DNA of 64,000 bases from Phycisphaerae bacterium (GCA_028285035.1 JANQQF010000017.1:1-64000), one strand, 5' to 3'. Shown: positions 26,055 through 35,364, numbered from the stretch's first letter. Translations and numbers: made by a program. The notes: a model not told the origin generated them from the letters alone.

Positions 26055-27104
26055 CTACCTAACCGCAAACTGTTGGACCCGCTCACCAACATCACGGAAG
26101 TTCGGGTTACCCGCATAAACCTTCTCAAACTCGACACTGGCTTGTTGATATTTGCCTTGCGCCTCATAGGATATGGCTCGCCAATAGCGCGCTTCGGAAA
26201 GCAAGAGCGGGTTACGATCTTTGGTGCGACGGATTGATTTGCCAAAGATGCTGACGGCGGCCTCGTGCAGATTTTTCTCTTGCAAGGCCCGACCATAAAA
26301 AATGGTGGTAGCGAGAGTGACATCATCCTCGGACTCGGTCTGTTGGGCACGCTCAATGATGTTGTCCCATAGATTACGGGTGGCGTACAATTCAACGAGG
26401 GAAAGGGTCAGGGCCGGATCATCGATCAACTCATCCAACTCCTCAAGCAATGAAATTGCCTCACGAATGCGGCGTTGTTTTTGATACAACTCCACCAACA
26501 ACAGCGTCGCCGCCAAGCCATCAATCGGCACCACACCGACGGCTGTTGGCGTAATATCGATCTCGATTTCCAAATCGTACAGATATTTTCGCATCAATGG
26601 GGTAGGAAATCGTTTGTTTGATTGAACTACAGCTTCTAACAGTCCCACCCCTTCAAATTCTCGGCCAATGTGATGGGTTAAGATAGCGGCGGCCAAGATA
26701 CCTGCCCCCGGCTCTTTCGGGGCGGCATTTAGAAAATGGTCCAAGGCCGTCTCTGTATCCTCCGCCTCATATGCCTGGAGACCACGATATAACTCTTTCT
26801 CGTGGCGAGGCGCAAAAAAGCCAGGTTTTGGTCCAACAGGCTCTTGGGATACTGCCTTGGTTGCTACGCCTGACTGAGCAGCGACGTCGTTCTGTTTGCG
26901 GGCCTTTTTCTTTTTAGTCCCGCCCCCGATTTTCTTGCGGTAGCTGAGCCCTGTGCCTGGTAGCCCCGCCGTAAAGTGTGTCCCACTTGGTCCGTGGCTC
27001 ACCCGCAGGCCTCGCACCCCGGCGCTGAAGCCCACCCCGCTTTTACTAATATTTAGCCGGACAAATTTGCCCAGTCGAATGCTACGTTGTAAGCGAAATC
27101 CCAT
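26055..27104 (-). CDS. DUF4236 domain protein with TPR-like repeats
   Basis: Residues 1-60 form a DUF4236 domain: MGFRLQRSIRLGKFVRLNIS then KSGVGFSAGVRGLRV and GPSGTHFTAGLPGTGLSY. A basic linker (KKIGGGTKKKKARKQ) follows. The remaining 230 residues are helical TPR-like repeats, such as ALDHFLNAAPKEPGAG and ASVEFEKVYAGNPNF. A longer frame starts at 27173, but the DUF4236 consensus begins at the Met at 27104, with an AGAGG site before it. The 349-residue protein has no membrane segment. DUF4236 has no known function; the repeats suggest a protein-binding scaffold. Confidence 0.85.
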   Translation of the reverse strand: MGFRLQRSIRLGKFVRLNISKSGVGFSAGVRGLRVSHGPSGTHFTAGLPGTGLSYRKKIGGGTKKKKARKQNDVAAQSGVATKAVSQEPVGPKPGFFAPRHEKELYRGLQAYEAEDTETALDHFLNAAPKEPGAGILAAAILTHHIGREFEGVGLLEAVVQSNKRFPTPLMRKYLYDLEIEIDITPTAVGVVPIDGLAATLLLVELYQKQRRIREAISLLEELDELIDDPALTLSLVELYATRNLWDNIIERAQQTESEDDVTLATTIFYGRALQEKNLHEAAVSIFGKSIRRTKDRNPLLLSEARYWRAISYEAQGKYQQASVEFEKVYAGNPNFRDVGERVQQFAVR

Positions 27105-27121
27105 TGTCAACCTCTTTAATA

Positions 27122-27153
27122 TAGTGATGAGTGGTTGGTGGATGGTGGTTAGT
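27122..27153. repeat. Dispersed intergenic element, copy B
   Basis: This G/T-rich stretch (TAGTGATGAGTGGTTGGTGG, then ATGGTGGTTAGT) lies just upstream of the DUF4236 gene. It matches the complement of 24767-24791, so the two copies are inverted with respect to each other and bracket the pair of genes 24816-27104. Confidence 0.5.
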
Positions 27154-27404
27154 GAAATGTTTTTGAAATCCAAATTGATTTCGCAATAATTTTACCTCAA
27201 TCCTAACATTACGTCAACCAGATAGAACAGATTTTCGGTAGCAAAGCGAGGAGTTTTGCGAACGGTTTTGTGTTCATCTTAGAACGGAGTAGAATGCTCA
27301 AATTCTTTTGAATTAAAACCTAAACGTAGCGTCGTCAAAGATGTCCCAATAATTATCAATCCCATACGACGCAATAGGCACTACACACAACGAAAGGCCA
27401 TTTT

Positions 27405-28604
27405 ATGTCACTCTTTCGTAACAAAATCTATCTCTCCATCATTCTTGGCCATTTTACCATCGATGTTTTTAATAATTCTGGCCCGATTTTGGTGACATTT
27501 CTCAGCACCACGATCTTGGATATCACCACTGCCCAAATCGGGCTGGCCATTGGGTTGTACAACTTTGTCGGCTCAATTTTGCAGCCAGCAACAGGCTGGA
27601 TGGTGGATCGATTGGGGAGTCGATGGCTGGGGGCTGGGAGTGTGGCGTGGACGATTGTGTTTTTGTTGGGGGCGTTGGTTGTGGCTGAAATCACCCAAAG
27701 CTTCATCCTCTTTCTAATCCCCTTTACTTTGGCTAGTATTGGGTCTGGGACATTTCATCCCTTGGGGACCAAACATGCGACGGAGGTGACTGTTAGCCAA
27801 GCGACAACTAGTACCGCTATCTTTTTTGCCTTTGGGCAATCAGGGCTGGCCTTTGGCCCCATTTTAGCTGGGATTATTTTGAGTAACATTGGCCTGACCG
27901 GCATTTATATCTTAGGCTTGTTCGCCGTTCCTATAATCATTTTTATGGCTGTAGCCTTGTGGTCGGCAGAGGATGGGGCAGCAATTGAGCAGCCCTTAAT
28001 TCAATCACCTCAATCCCACTATCGACAACTGCAATGGGGCATTATATTTGTCTTGGCTTTGGTGATTGGGATGCGTTCGTGGGCATTCTTGGGCACGGTC
28101 GTCTTTTTGCCCAAAATATTTCAGGAACAGAACTGGAGCGCGACTCAGTATGGCTTAATTACTGGAGTGTTTTGGTTTTCTTCAGCCATCACTGGAGCCT
28201 TTGCAGGCGGCTTGGCGGACCGTTGGGGGCGACGACGCACACTCTTTTTCACCCTCATCATTGGGGCAATCCCCCTCTACTTCCTGCCCTTGAATGATGG
28301 TTGGCAAGCTTTTCCTCTCGCGATGATTGCGGGCGGCTTACTGGGTGCACCCCACAGTATTCTCGTCGTCATTGCCCAAGACCTGCTGCCCGGTGAAGGG
28401 GGGCTGACCTCTGGGATCACCTTGGGCTACCTTTTTGGCGTCGGGGCTGTTGCCGCTTGGGGTGTCGGCTATTTTGGCAATTTGTGGGGTCTAACCACAG
28501 TCATTCAAGCTGGGGCCGGAATCGCCGTAGGTGCCGCCCTATTGGCCCTACTCCTCCCCCAAACCCGCCTCGTTCCCCAACTTCAACCCGAAGCCACGTT
28601 CTAA
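27405..28604 (+). CDS. MFS transporter, fosmidomycin-resistance (Fsr) type
   Basis: The 399-residue protein has 12 hydrophobic segments. The first helix carries LGHFTIDVFNNSGPILVTFL, which matches the Fsr signature (GHxxxDxxxG..P.LLP.L). A motif-A-like DRWGRRRT follows helix 6-7, with MVDRLGSRWL in the first loop. Fsr-group pumps export fosmidomycin and other drugs by proton antiport. It is monocistronic, with 230 bp upstream and about 190 bp downstream. The true substrate is unknown. Confidence 0.9.
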   Translation: MSLFRNKIYLSIILGHFTIDVFNNSGPILVTFLSTTILDITTAQIGLAIGLYNFVGSILQPATGWMVDRLGSRWLGAGSVAWTIVFLLGALVVAEITQSFILFLIPFTLASIGSGTFHPLGTKHATEVTVSQATTSTAIFFAFGQSGLAFGPILAGIILSNIGLTGIYILGLFAVPIIIFMAVALWSAEDGAAIEQPLIQSPQSHYRQLQWGIIFVLALVIGMRSWAFLGTVVFLPKIFQEQNWSATQYGLITGVFWFSSAITGAFAGGLADRWGRRRTLFFTLIIGAIPLYFLPLNDGWQAFPLAMIAGGLLGAPHSILVVIAQDLLPGEGGLTSGITLGYLFGVGAVAAWGVGYFGNLWGLTTVIQAGAGIAVGAALLALLLPQTRLVPQLQPEATF

Positions 28605-28798
28605 TGGTGAAGTTTTCATTCACAATTCACAATTGGCTATTCACCATTTACAATTATTTACCCCTGGCTATCCCCCAAAATTCCTCTTTTGCTCCCTCCT
28701 GTTCCATGCTAAAATTTTAACATTCAGATAAGGAAACGGGTGTAAGAGATAAACGTGTCATCTCTTCAAAAATAAAAGTACTCAATATAGGATAAATA

Positions 28799-31700
28799 AT
28801 GATTGACCCACAATCAATTGAGGCGGCGATTGAGGCCTTAGAGCGTTCAGATGCAACTAACTTATCAGAAAGTGTCCTGCAAACCATTTTTTTGGCTTTG
28901 CGCCATCAACAACAACTAGCCGAGCAGGCTGAGATTGGGATGGCCGATATGCGTGGTGAGCGCAAGCAAGTCACCGTGATGTTTGCCGACATCTCCGGCT
29001 TTACCGCAATGAGTGAGAAACTCGACCCTGAGGAAGTTCGGACAATGATCAACCTAGTTTTTGATCGGCTCGGGGATGTCGTAGAAAAATATGAAGGGCA
29101 CATTGATAAATTCATTGGCGATGAAATTATGGCCCTGTTTGGGGCACCTATTGCGCATGAAAATGATCCCGAACGTGCGGTTCGGGCTGCCCTTGAGATG
29201 ATGCAAGCCCTCAAACTATTTAACGCTGAATTTGGCGATCGTATTCCCAAACCGCTTTCTCTTCATTTTGGGATCAATACAGGCTTGGTGATTGCTGGCG
29301 GGATTGGTACCAGTAAACGGCAAGATTACAGCGTGATGGGTGATACAGTTAATTTAGCCGCACGTCTGGAAGATTTGAGCGAAAGTGGCGAGATCTTAGT
29401 CGGTGAGACCACCTATCGTTTGACTGCGCCGCTTTTTGAATTTGAGGCGCTGGAGCCAGTTAAACTGAAAGGGAAAGCAAAACCAGTTCAGGTGTATCGG
29501 GTGTTACGGGCCAAAACCATCCGTGGTGGTCAAATTCGCGGTATCGAAGGAATCTTCTCGCCGATGGTAGGACGCGAGCCAGCCTTTGATCAGTTGAAAA
29601 CGGTGTATCAAAATTTGAGCCAAGGTCAAGGTGGAGCAGTCTCAATCGTGGCTGAGGCTGGACTTGGTAAGTCTCGGTTGGTGGTCGAGCTTCGCAAACT
29701 CAGTGAGATAGATGATATTCAGGTGCAATGGGCCTCAGGCCGAGCCTTGTCCCACGCCCAAAATGCAAGTTATCTGATTGTTAAACAGGTGATTAACAGC
29801 CTGTTGGGTATCGAGGATGAAGCCCCAATCGCTGAAATTGGTCATGCACTCAAAACGGAAACGAACCTACTTTTCCCTGATCATCCTGATGAAATTTACC
29901 CTTATTTGGCTCGTTTGCTTGACGTTCCCCTTGATGAGCAAGCAGCACAACGAATTAAATATCTTGATGGTGAACTGCTTCGCCAACGCATTTGGCAGGC
30001 GAGCACGAGTTATATCGCTGTCAAGTCGGATCAAACCCCGCTTATCCTGGTCTGGGACGATCTCCATTGGGCCGACCCTTCGAGTTTGGCGGTGCTGGAG
30101 ACCCTCCTTCCCCTGACAAAAGCGTGTCGTATTTTGAATATTCTGATGTATCGTCCCCGCCAGGAAAGTCTGGTCTGGGAATTTTGCCAGAGTATTGAGA
30201 GCTTAATGGGCGATCATCATATTCGGTTGGAGTTATCGGCCCTACCCCGGCAAGATAGCGACCTTCTCTTGAAAAATCTGCTAGGCGCTTGTACGATCCC
30301 CTCTCAAATTCATCAGCGTATTCTGGAAAAATCAGAGGGAAATCCTTTTTATGTGGAGGAAGTGATTCGCTCACTGCTCAATAGCGGGGCCTTGATTTTG
30401 GGTAAGACGGCTGAGGATTGCGTTGTCACGGCTGAGCCGGATGCGATTGCTATTCCTGATACGTTACAGGGTGTTATCATGTCCCGAATTGATCAACTCG
30501 CTAGCGATGTCAAGCGTACATTACAAGTAGCGGCAGTGATGGGGCGTACGTTCTCGGCTGATATTCTGGGTGAGGTGTTTGATGAAAGCGAGTCACTCAC
30601 CAGTCATCTGCTTTATTTAGAGCAACAAGATGTCATCAAACGGCGGGCTGAAGGAACCGAATTGCTCTATGCGTTCAATCACGTTTTCACCCAAGAATCG
30701 GTCTATCAGAGCTTACTCCGTAGCGATCGCACCCGTCTGCACCAGGAGGTGGGTGAAGCCATTGAGGTTGTGCGTCAGGGCCATTTATCAGACCAAGCTT
30801 CACTGCTGGCCTATCATTTTGAGCAAAGTCCGCAGCGTGAAAAAGCGGTCGAGTATTTGACGATGGCGGCTGAAAACGCCGTGCAAGCCTACGCTAATCA
30901 GGAGGCGAAAATCTTCTTTACCCGTGCTGTTGCCCTGGTTGATCGTAGTAAATATGCCCAACGTTGGGATCTTTTGATGCAGCGAGAGCAAGTGGTCGAT
31001 CGGCTAGGTGATCGAGACCAGCAGGCCACTGATTTAACCGTTATGCAAACGCTGGCTGAATTGATGGAAGATGAGCGGCGGCTGGCCCAAACCCACAATC
31101 GTCGGGCTGCCTATTTCGACAAGATTAGTGAATACCAAGCGGCTGATGAGGCAGCAGGGGCTGGTCTACGGGTGGCTCAACGTATCTCTGATGCTCGCCT
31201 GGAGGCGCAAAGTCTGAATGCGTTAGCTTTAGCGGCTTGGCGTCGTTTTGATTATCGCAAGGTCCAAAAATGGGCGAGTCAAGCCTTGGATGCTTTGAAA
31301 ATTATCGGTGATCCGGCAACTCGAATTGCGGCTCTGTTGCATCTCGGCAAGGCCAGTTATCGTCTGGGGCAATATGACACGGCGTTAAAGTACATCATGG
31401 CGGCTCAAGATGTAGCCAATGAAACGGACAATCGCGATAGCGATGCCCTCGCCGATCTGATTTTAGGCTGGATTTACCAGCGCTTGGGTGTTTTTGAGCA
31501 ATCAGAAGTTCATTATCGTTTGATGTTGACCAAGCGTGGTGAAATTGGTGATCGTTACGGTGAGGCTACTGCCGTCAGCCACTTGGGCTGGCTTGCGGCT
31601 GACCAGCAGCAGTATGAGCAGGGCCTTGAGCTGTGTCAGCAAGCGATTGAGATGTCCCAAGCGATTGCTGATCGTGAGAATGAGTCTTATGCTTTAAGCG

Positions 31701-32140
31701 GTTTAGCCCTTAACTACGAACTGCTCGGCAATCTAGATGAAGCCATTCCGTTATATGACACCGCCCTCGAAATACATCAACAAATCGGGGCAACTACTCT
31801 CGCTATCTTTGACCAAGCCGGTTTGGCCCGAATTGCCTTGGCCCAAAAAGATTTTGACAAGGCCCGCGAACATGCTACCAGTATTTCTGACTGGATATTG
31901 GCTGGGAAAGCCCAGCAGTTCTGGGATCCCTGGATTATTTATCGCTCGGCTTGTGACGTCTTAAGCGCTCTAGGGGAAATGGAAACTGCCCATACAATCG
32001 TCACCGAAGCCTACACTATTCTACAAGAGCGGGCCAAGGAAATTAGTGACGAAACGCTGCGTAATCATTTCCTCAACGTAGAAACGAATCAAGCCATTTC
32101 AGCAGCGTGGCGTAGAACAACTGCGGCTGATGTTGTATAA
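28799..32140 (+). CDS. Class III adenylate/guanylate cyclase fused to AAA ATPase and TPRs
   Basis: The 1113-residue signalling protein has three parts. Residues 53-235 are a class III nucleotidyl cyclase with metal-binding Asp64 in FADISGFTAM and Asp108 in FIGDEIMALFG, plus DYSVMGDTVNLAARLED. An AAA_16 ATPase follows with Walker A AEAGLGKS at 285-292 and Walker B LILVWDDLHWAD. The C-terminal 450 residues are TPR-like repeats. Both metal Asp are present, so it may be active. Such proteins are common in Chloroflexota and Actinobacteria; the ligand is unknown. It lies just before the mycofactocin locus, but a hairpin and a promoter separate the two. Confidence 0.92.
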   Translation: MIDPQSIEAAIEALERSDATNLSESVLQTIFLALRHQQQLAEQAEIGMADMRGERKQVTVMFADISGFTAMSEKLDPEEVRTMINLVFDRLGDVVEKYEGHIDKFIGDEIMALFGAPIAHENDPERAVRAALEMMQALKLFNAEFGDRIPKPLSLHFGINTGLVIAGGIGTSKRQDYSVMGDTVNLAARLEDLSESGEILVGETTYRLTAPLFEFEALEPVKLKGKAKPVQVYRVLRAKTIRGGQIRGIEGIFSPMVGREPAFDQLKTVYQNLSQGQGGAVSIVAEAGLGKSRLVVELRKLSEIDDIQVQWASGRALSHAQNASYLIVKQVINSLLGIEDEAPIAEIGHALKTETNLLFPDHPDEIYPYLARLLDVPLDEQAAQRIKYLDGELLRQRIWQASTSYIAVKSDQTPLILVWDDLHWADPSSLAVLETLLPLTKACRILNILMYRPRQESLVWEFCQSIESLMGDHHIRLELSALPRQDSDLLLKNLLGACTIPSQIHQRILEKSEGNPFYVEEVIRSLLNSGALILGKTAEDCVVTAEPDAIAIPDTLQGVIMSRIDQLASDVKRTLQVAAVMGRTFSADILGEVFDESESLTSHLLYLEQQDVIKRRAEGTELLYAFNHVFTQESVYQSLLRSDRTRLHQEVGEAIEVVRQGHLSDQASLLAYHFEQSPQREKAVEYLTMAAENAVQAYANQEAKIFFTRAVALVDRSKYAQRWDLLMQREQVVDRLGDRDQQATDLTVMQTLAELMEDERRLAQTHNRRAAYFDKISEYQAADEAAGAGLRVAQRISDARLEAQSLNALALAAWRRFDYRKVQKWASQALDALKIIGDPATRIAALLHLGKASYRLGQYDTALKYIMAAQDVANETDNRDSDALADLILGWIYQRLGVFEQSEVHYRLMLTKRGEIGDRYGEATAVSHLGWLAADQQQYEQGLELCQQAIEMSQAIADRENESYALSGLALNYELLGNLDEAIPLYDTALEIHQQIGATTLAIFDQAGLARIALAQKDFDKAREHATSISDWILAGKAQQFWDPWIIYRSACDVLSALGEMETAHTIVTEAYTILQERAKEISDETLRNHFLNVETNQAISAAWRRTTAADVV

Positions 32141-32174
32141 TTTTTCGTAACTAGCCCGTCCATTATTGTTAGCT

Positions 32175-32197
32175 GGTGTGATGCTCTGCGTCACACC
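32175..32197 (+). terminator. Hairpin after the cyclase gene
   Basis: GGTGTGATGC (32175-32184) and GCGTCACACC (32188-32197) pair over 10 bp with one wobble and a 3-base loop. No strong T-run follows, but the position 35 bases after the stop fits a terminator or 3'-end stabiliser. Confidence 0.6.
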
Positions 32198-32225
32198 AAT
32201 TGTATCTCCTGGAATTGCTGATATG

Positions 32226-32269
32226 AATGTAAATGCTTCTTGCATAAAGAGTTTAGAAGCATTTACATT
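32226..32269 (+). terminator. 15-bp perfect inverted repeat upstream of the mft operon
   Basis: Arms 32226-32240 (AATGTAAATGCTTCT) and 32255-32269 are exact complements around a 14-base centre. It is 30 bp upstream of the mft promoter. It may terminate the cyclase transcript or be a binding site for a dimeric regulator. Confidence 0.55.
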
Positions 32270-32299
32270 ACCTCTGAATGATTCGCGCCCCTCTAACAT

Positions 32300-32328
32300 T
32301 TGACAATATTCGCACTTTACACTATTAT
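32300..32328 (+). promoter_or_regulatory. Sigma-70-type promoter of the mycofactocin operon
   Basis: TTGACA (32300-32305) is a perfect -35 box. TATTAT (32323-32328) is a 5-of-6 -10 box after a 17-base spacer. A start near 32335 leaves a 5' leader of about 100 bases before mftA. Confidence 0.6.
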
Positions 32329-32437
32329 CGTAAAAACATACCCACGAGTAGGTTTACTGAGTTACCCTGATTAAGAAAAAATTTAACCTTAGTCAACTAC
32401 CCCTCACATTAAATTCACGAAGGAGTGTTTTATCATT

Positions 32438-32629
32438 ATGGAAACAAAAAAGTTTTTTTCCTTTAATCGAAGTGCAATCTCTGTACAAAACGAGACCGAC
32501 ACCCCTATCATATCAGCTCCGACTTCTGAACCCACTGGTCAAATTGAACACCCCGAAGACGCCCCACTGATTTTGGATGAAATCGTCATCGAAGAAATCA
32601 GCATTGATGGTATGTGTGGCGTCTATTAG
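32438..32629 (+). CDS. mftA: Mycofactocin precursor peptide
   Basis: The 63-residue peptide ends with EEISIDGMCGVY, the mycofactocin signature; residues 56-63 are IDGMCGVY. In the known pathway, the terminal Val-Tyr is decarboxylated and cross-linked by MftC and becomes the redox cofactor premycofactocin after later steps. AAGGAG precedes the ATG. The leader (Ser/Thr/Pro/Glu-rich) is much longer than in mycobacterial precursors of roughly 30 residues. mftB begins three bases after the stop, so translation is coupled. Confidence 0.95.
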   Translation: METKKFFSFNRSAISVQNETDTPIISAPTSEPTGQIEHPEDAPLILDEIVIEEISIDGMCGVY

Positions 32630-32632
32630 ACC

Positions 32633-32908
32633 GTGATTGATTTAGAAAAACATTATACGATTTCTAACCAAGCGGCGATCCGGCCTGAACGATTTGGGGG
32701 CTTGGTTTATCGCTATGATAACCGCCGCCTATATTTTTTGTATTCACCCGAGTTGGTTGACTTTGTCAGCAACTTGGATGGTAGTCAGCCCTTAGGGGTG
32801 ACCATAGACTCCTATCTGGCAGAGCGTCAATTGCCCGATAAAACTCGCCCTGTTTTTGTTAATGCCCTAAGTCAACTACAAAAGATGGAGGTTCTGAGTG
32901 AGCTATGA
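32633..32908 (+). CDS. mftB: Mycofactocin biosynthesis chaperone (PqqD-like)
   Basis: The 91-residue protein is a small RiPP-recognition-type domain that binds the MftA leader and delivers it to MftC. It begins at GTG 32633, three bases after the mftA stop. Family-type features are the opening IRPERFGGLVYRYDNRRLYF and the SPELVDFVSNLDGSQPLG stretch. It overlaps the start of mftC by 11 bases. Its identity rests mainly on position between mftA and mftC and the fit to MftB length. Confidence 0.92.
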   Translation: MIDLEKHYTISNQAAIRPERFGGLVYRYDNRRLYFLYSPELVDFVSNLDGSQPLGVTIDSYLAERQLPDKTRPVFVNALSQLQKMEVLSEL

Positions 32909-33980
32909 GATTTTTCGGCAGGGGCTTGATGCGCCTATCTGCCTAACCTGGGAGATCACCTATGGGTGTAACCTTCGTTGTAAACATTGTCTCTCCTCAT
33001 CCGGCCTGAGTCGGGCCGAGGAATTAACTACTGCTGAAGCCAAGCGATTGATCGATACTTGGGCCGAGATGAAGGTTTTTTACATCAATGTTGGTGGTGG
33101 TGAGCCGATGAGCCGCCCTGATTTCTTCGAGTTGATGGATTACAGTATTGAGCGCGGCATCGGCGTCAAGTTCAGTACCAACGGCACCCTTATTGACGAG
33201 GCTGCGGCCGATTGGATCGCCTCCAGCGATTATCTTGATGTACAAATCAGTATCGATGGGGCGACTGCCGAAACTAGTGACCCTGTCCGAGGCACAGGCT
33301 CTTATGATCGTGCTCGCAAGGCAATGGACCTCCTCGCCGAACGTGGCTTTGATTTCAAGATAAACACCGTTCTCACCAACAAAAACTATCACGAGCTGGA
33401 CGCCCTCTATGACCTCACCCAAAATTATGGCGCACACTTACGGCTGACCCGCCTCCGACCCTCTGGGCGTGGGGTCGATGTCTGGGACCAACTCCGGCCG
33501 ACACAGGCCCAAAATGAAGGGCTTTACCATTGGCTAATGGCTCACCCCGATGTCCTCACCGGCGACTCCTTCTTCCACCTCTCTGCGCACGGTCAACCGT
33601 TAGATGGTTTGAATATGTGTGGGGCAGGCCGAATCGTTTGTTGTGTTGACCCGGTGGGTGAAGTGTACGCGTGTCCCTTTGTTCTGGCCCCCGAATTTTC
33701 GGGCGGTAATGTCCGTCAACCCGGCGGCTTTGCCGACATTTGGCGCAACTCCGAGTTGTTTGCCTATCTGCGTGAATGGCAAGTTGGCGGCAACTGCCAA
33801 ACCTGCAACGCCTATGAATTGTGCCACGGCGGCTGTATGGCCGTGAAGCATTTCACCGGGCGTTCTATTGATGATCCTGATCCTGACTGCGTTTTTGGTA
33901 ATGGCGATAATGAGTCAGTCGGCTACCACGGTGACTTTATTCCCCTCAAAGCGTTGATGGGCGAAGAAAGTTATGTGTAA
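32898..33980 (+). CDS. mftC: Mycofactocin radical SAM maturase
   Basis: The 360-residue radical SAM enzyme has the cluster motif C24-X3-C28-X2-C31 (CNLRCKHC), a GGGEPMSRPDF substrate/SAM-binding stretch, and a C-terminal SPASM-type Cys-rich region (CGAGRIVCCVDPVGEVYACP, then CQTCNAYELCHGGC) for two further clusters. In the pathway it oxidatively decarboxylates the C-terminal Tyr of MftA and then forms the Val-Tyr cross-link. The gene starts with GTG inside the mftB end. The next gene is 244 bp away, so mftABC is a compact unit. Confidence 0.96.
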   Translation: MSYEIFRQGLDAPICLTWEITYGCNLRCKHCLSSSGLSRAEELTTAEAKRLIDTWAEMKVFYINVGGGEPMSRPDFFELMDYSIERGIGVKFSTNGTLIDEAAADWIASSDYLDVQISIDGATAETSDPVRGTGSYDRARKAMDLLAERGFDFKINTVLTNKNYHELDALYDLTQNYGAHLRLTRLRPSGRGVDVWDQLRPTQAQNEGLYHWLMAHPDVLTGDSFFHLSAHGQPLDGLNMCGAGRIVCCVDPVGEVYACPFVLAPEFSGGNVRQPGGFADIWRNSELFAYLREWQVGGNCQTCNAYELCHGGCMAVKHFTGRSIDDPDPDCVFGNGDNESVGYHGDFIPLKALMGEESYV

Positions 33981-34224
33981 ACTATAGATATTTTTTTACT
34001 TAGTAATCATCTACTGATGATAAAGGACAAATAATCAACAAGAAACTTACAGAATAAGGAGGGAGATCACCTGGGAACAAAATAACAAGGTAGGCTATCA
34101 ACCTGCCTTCACACATTTATTTGTCATACACTTAGGCGATAACATCGTCAAGTTGTAAACCATTTTTATTAAATTATTAATTCGGCTCAATGCAGAGCCT
34201 AACTATCACATAGGAGCGATAATT

Positions 34225-35343
34225 ATGAAATCACGTGCAGCGTTGCTTTATGGTCCTGGTCAAGACTTTGTTATTGATGAAGTTGAAGTTGGTGATCCTA
34301 AATACGGGGAAATTACGGTTAAATTAGCCGCCAGTGGTTTGTGCCACTCGGACTATCACATGGTCACTGGCGAATTTGGCGATTTACACTTCCCGATGTG
34401 TGGTGGACACGAAGGGGCTGGTACCGTTGTTAAAGTTGGTGAAGGCGTTACAAATTTCAAAGAAGGGGACACCGTTCTCCTGACATTTATCCCCGCGTGT
34501 GGTCAATGTAAATGGTGTTCACAAGGGTTGAGTATGCTGTGTGACAATGGGGCCAACATTTTGGCTGGCCCACAGTTAGATGGTACCTTCCGAATGCACT
34601 CCAGCAAAGGCGAAGACGTTGGCCAATTTTGTATGATTTCAACCTTTAGTGAGTACACCACGTGCCCCGCGATTTCTGCGGTTAAAGTTGAGCCAGATCT
34701 TGATTTAACAAAACTTTGTATCGTTGGTTGTTGTGTACCCACTGGCTTCGGTTCAGCCGTGAATACAGCTGATGTTCAACCTGGTGAGTCAGTGATTGTC
34801 TTTGGAATTGGTGGGGTTGGTATCAACTCCATTCAAGGGGCGGCTATCAAAGGGGCGGCTCAAGTCATCGCCGTTGACCCTGTTGACTTCAAGTTGGAAG
34901 TAGCTGAACAAATGGGTGCGACCCATACGATCAATCCCAACAAAGAAGATGTGATGGAACGCGTCATGGAATTGACGAATGGCATCGGTGCCCGCAAAGC
35001 AATTATCACCATTGACTGCCCCACACCTGATGACATTGGCTTAGCCTTCAACACTACTAGCAAGGCTGGCCGAACCGTCTTGACCAGTGTTTCAAACGTT
35101 AAACATCAACACGTTAGCATCTCCCCATTCATGTTGACCCTCTTCAAGAAAGAACTGGTCGGTAGCCTCTACGGCGACTCTACTATTCAATCTGACTTGC
35201 CACGTTACATCGATCTCTATCGTGCTGGTAAGCTGAAAGTTGATGAACTTGTCACCAACACCTACACCCTCGATCAAATCAACGAAGGCTATAAAGATAT
35301 GATTGATGGTAAAAACATCCGTGGCGTTATGATTTACGACTGA
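34225..35343 (+). CDS. Mycofactocin-associated NDMA-dependent-type alcohol dehydrogenase
   Basis: The 372-residue zinc medium-chain dehydrogenase has catalytic zinc ligands in GLCHSDYHM and GGHEGAG, a structural zinc loop CGQCKWCSQGLSMLCDNG, and a Rossmann motif VFGIGGVGINSIQGA. It matches the Rxyl_3153-type NDMA-dependent family, whose tightly bound NAD is recycled not by free NAD but by an external carrier, thought to be mycofactocin. Its position 244 bp after mftC supports this. AGGAGCG precedes the ATG. A strong terminator at 35365-35397 ends the unit. The substrate could be ethanol, methanol or a longer alcohol. Confidence 0.93.
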   Translation: MKSRAALLYGPGQDFVIDEVEVGDPKYGEITVKLAASGLCHSDYHMVTGEFGDLHFPMCGGHEGAGTVVKVGEGVTNFKEGDTVLLTFIPACGQCKWCSQGLSMLCDNGANILAGPQLDGTFRMHSSKGEDVGQFCMISTFSEYTTCPAISAVKVEPDLDLTKLCIVGCCVPTGFGSAVNTADVQPGESVIVFGIGGVGINSIQGAAIKGAAQVIAVDPVDFKLEVAEQMGATHTINPNKEDVMERVMELTNGIGARKAIITIDCPTPDDIGLAFNTTSKAGRTVLTSVSNVKHQHVSISPFMLTLFKKELVGSLYGDSTIQSDLPRYIDLYRAGKLKVDELVTNTYTLDQINEGYKDMIDGKNIRGVMIYD

Positions 35344-35364
35344 TAAAATTGAGGAGTTTGTGCG

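Noticed and set aside
34055..34090. A stretch with AAGGAGG, GATCACCT and AACAAGGTAGG words resembling the 3' end of 16S rRNA
   Set aside because: The words are in the wrong order and there is no rRNA sequence around them. It is the gap between mftC and the dehydrogenase, and the similarity is chance.
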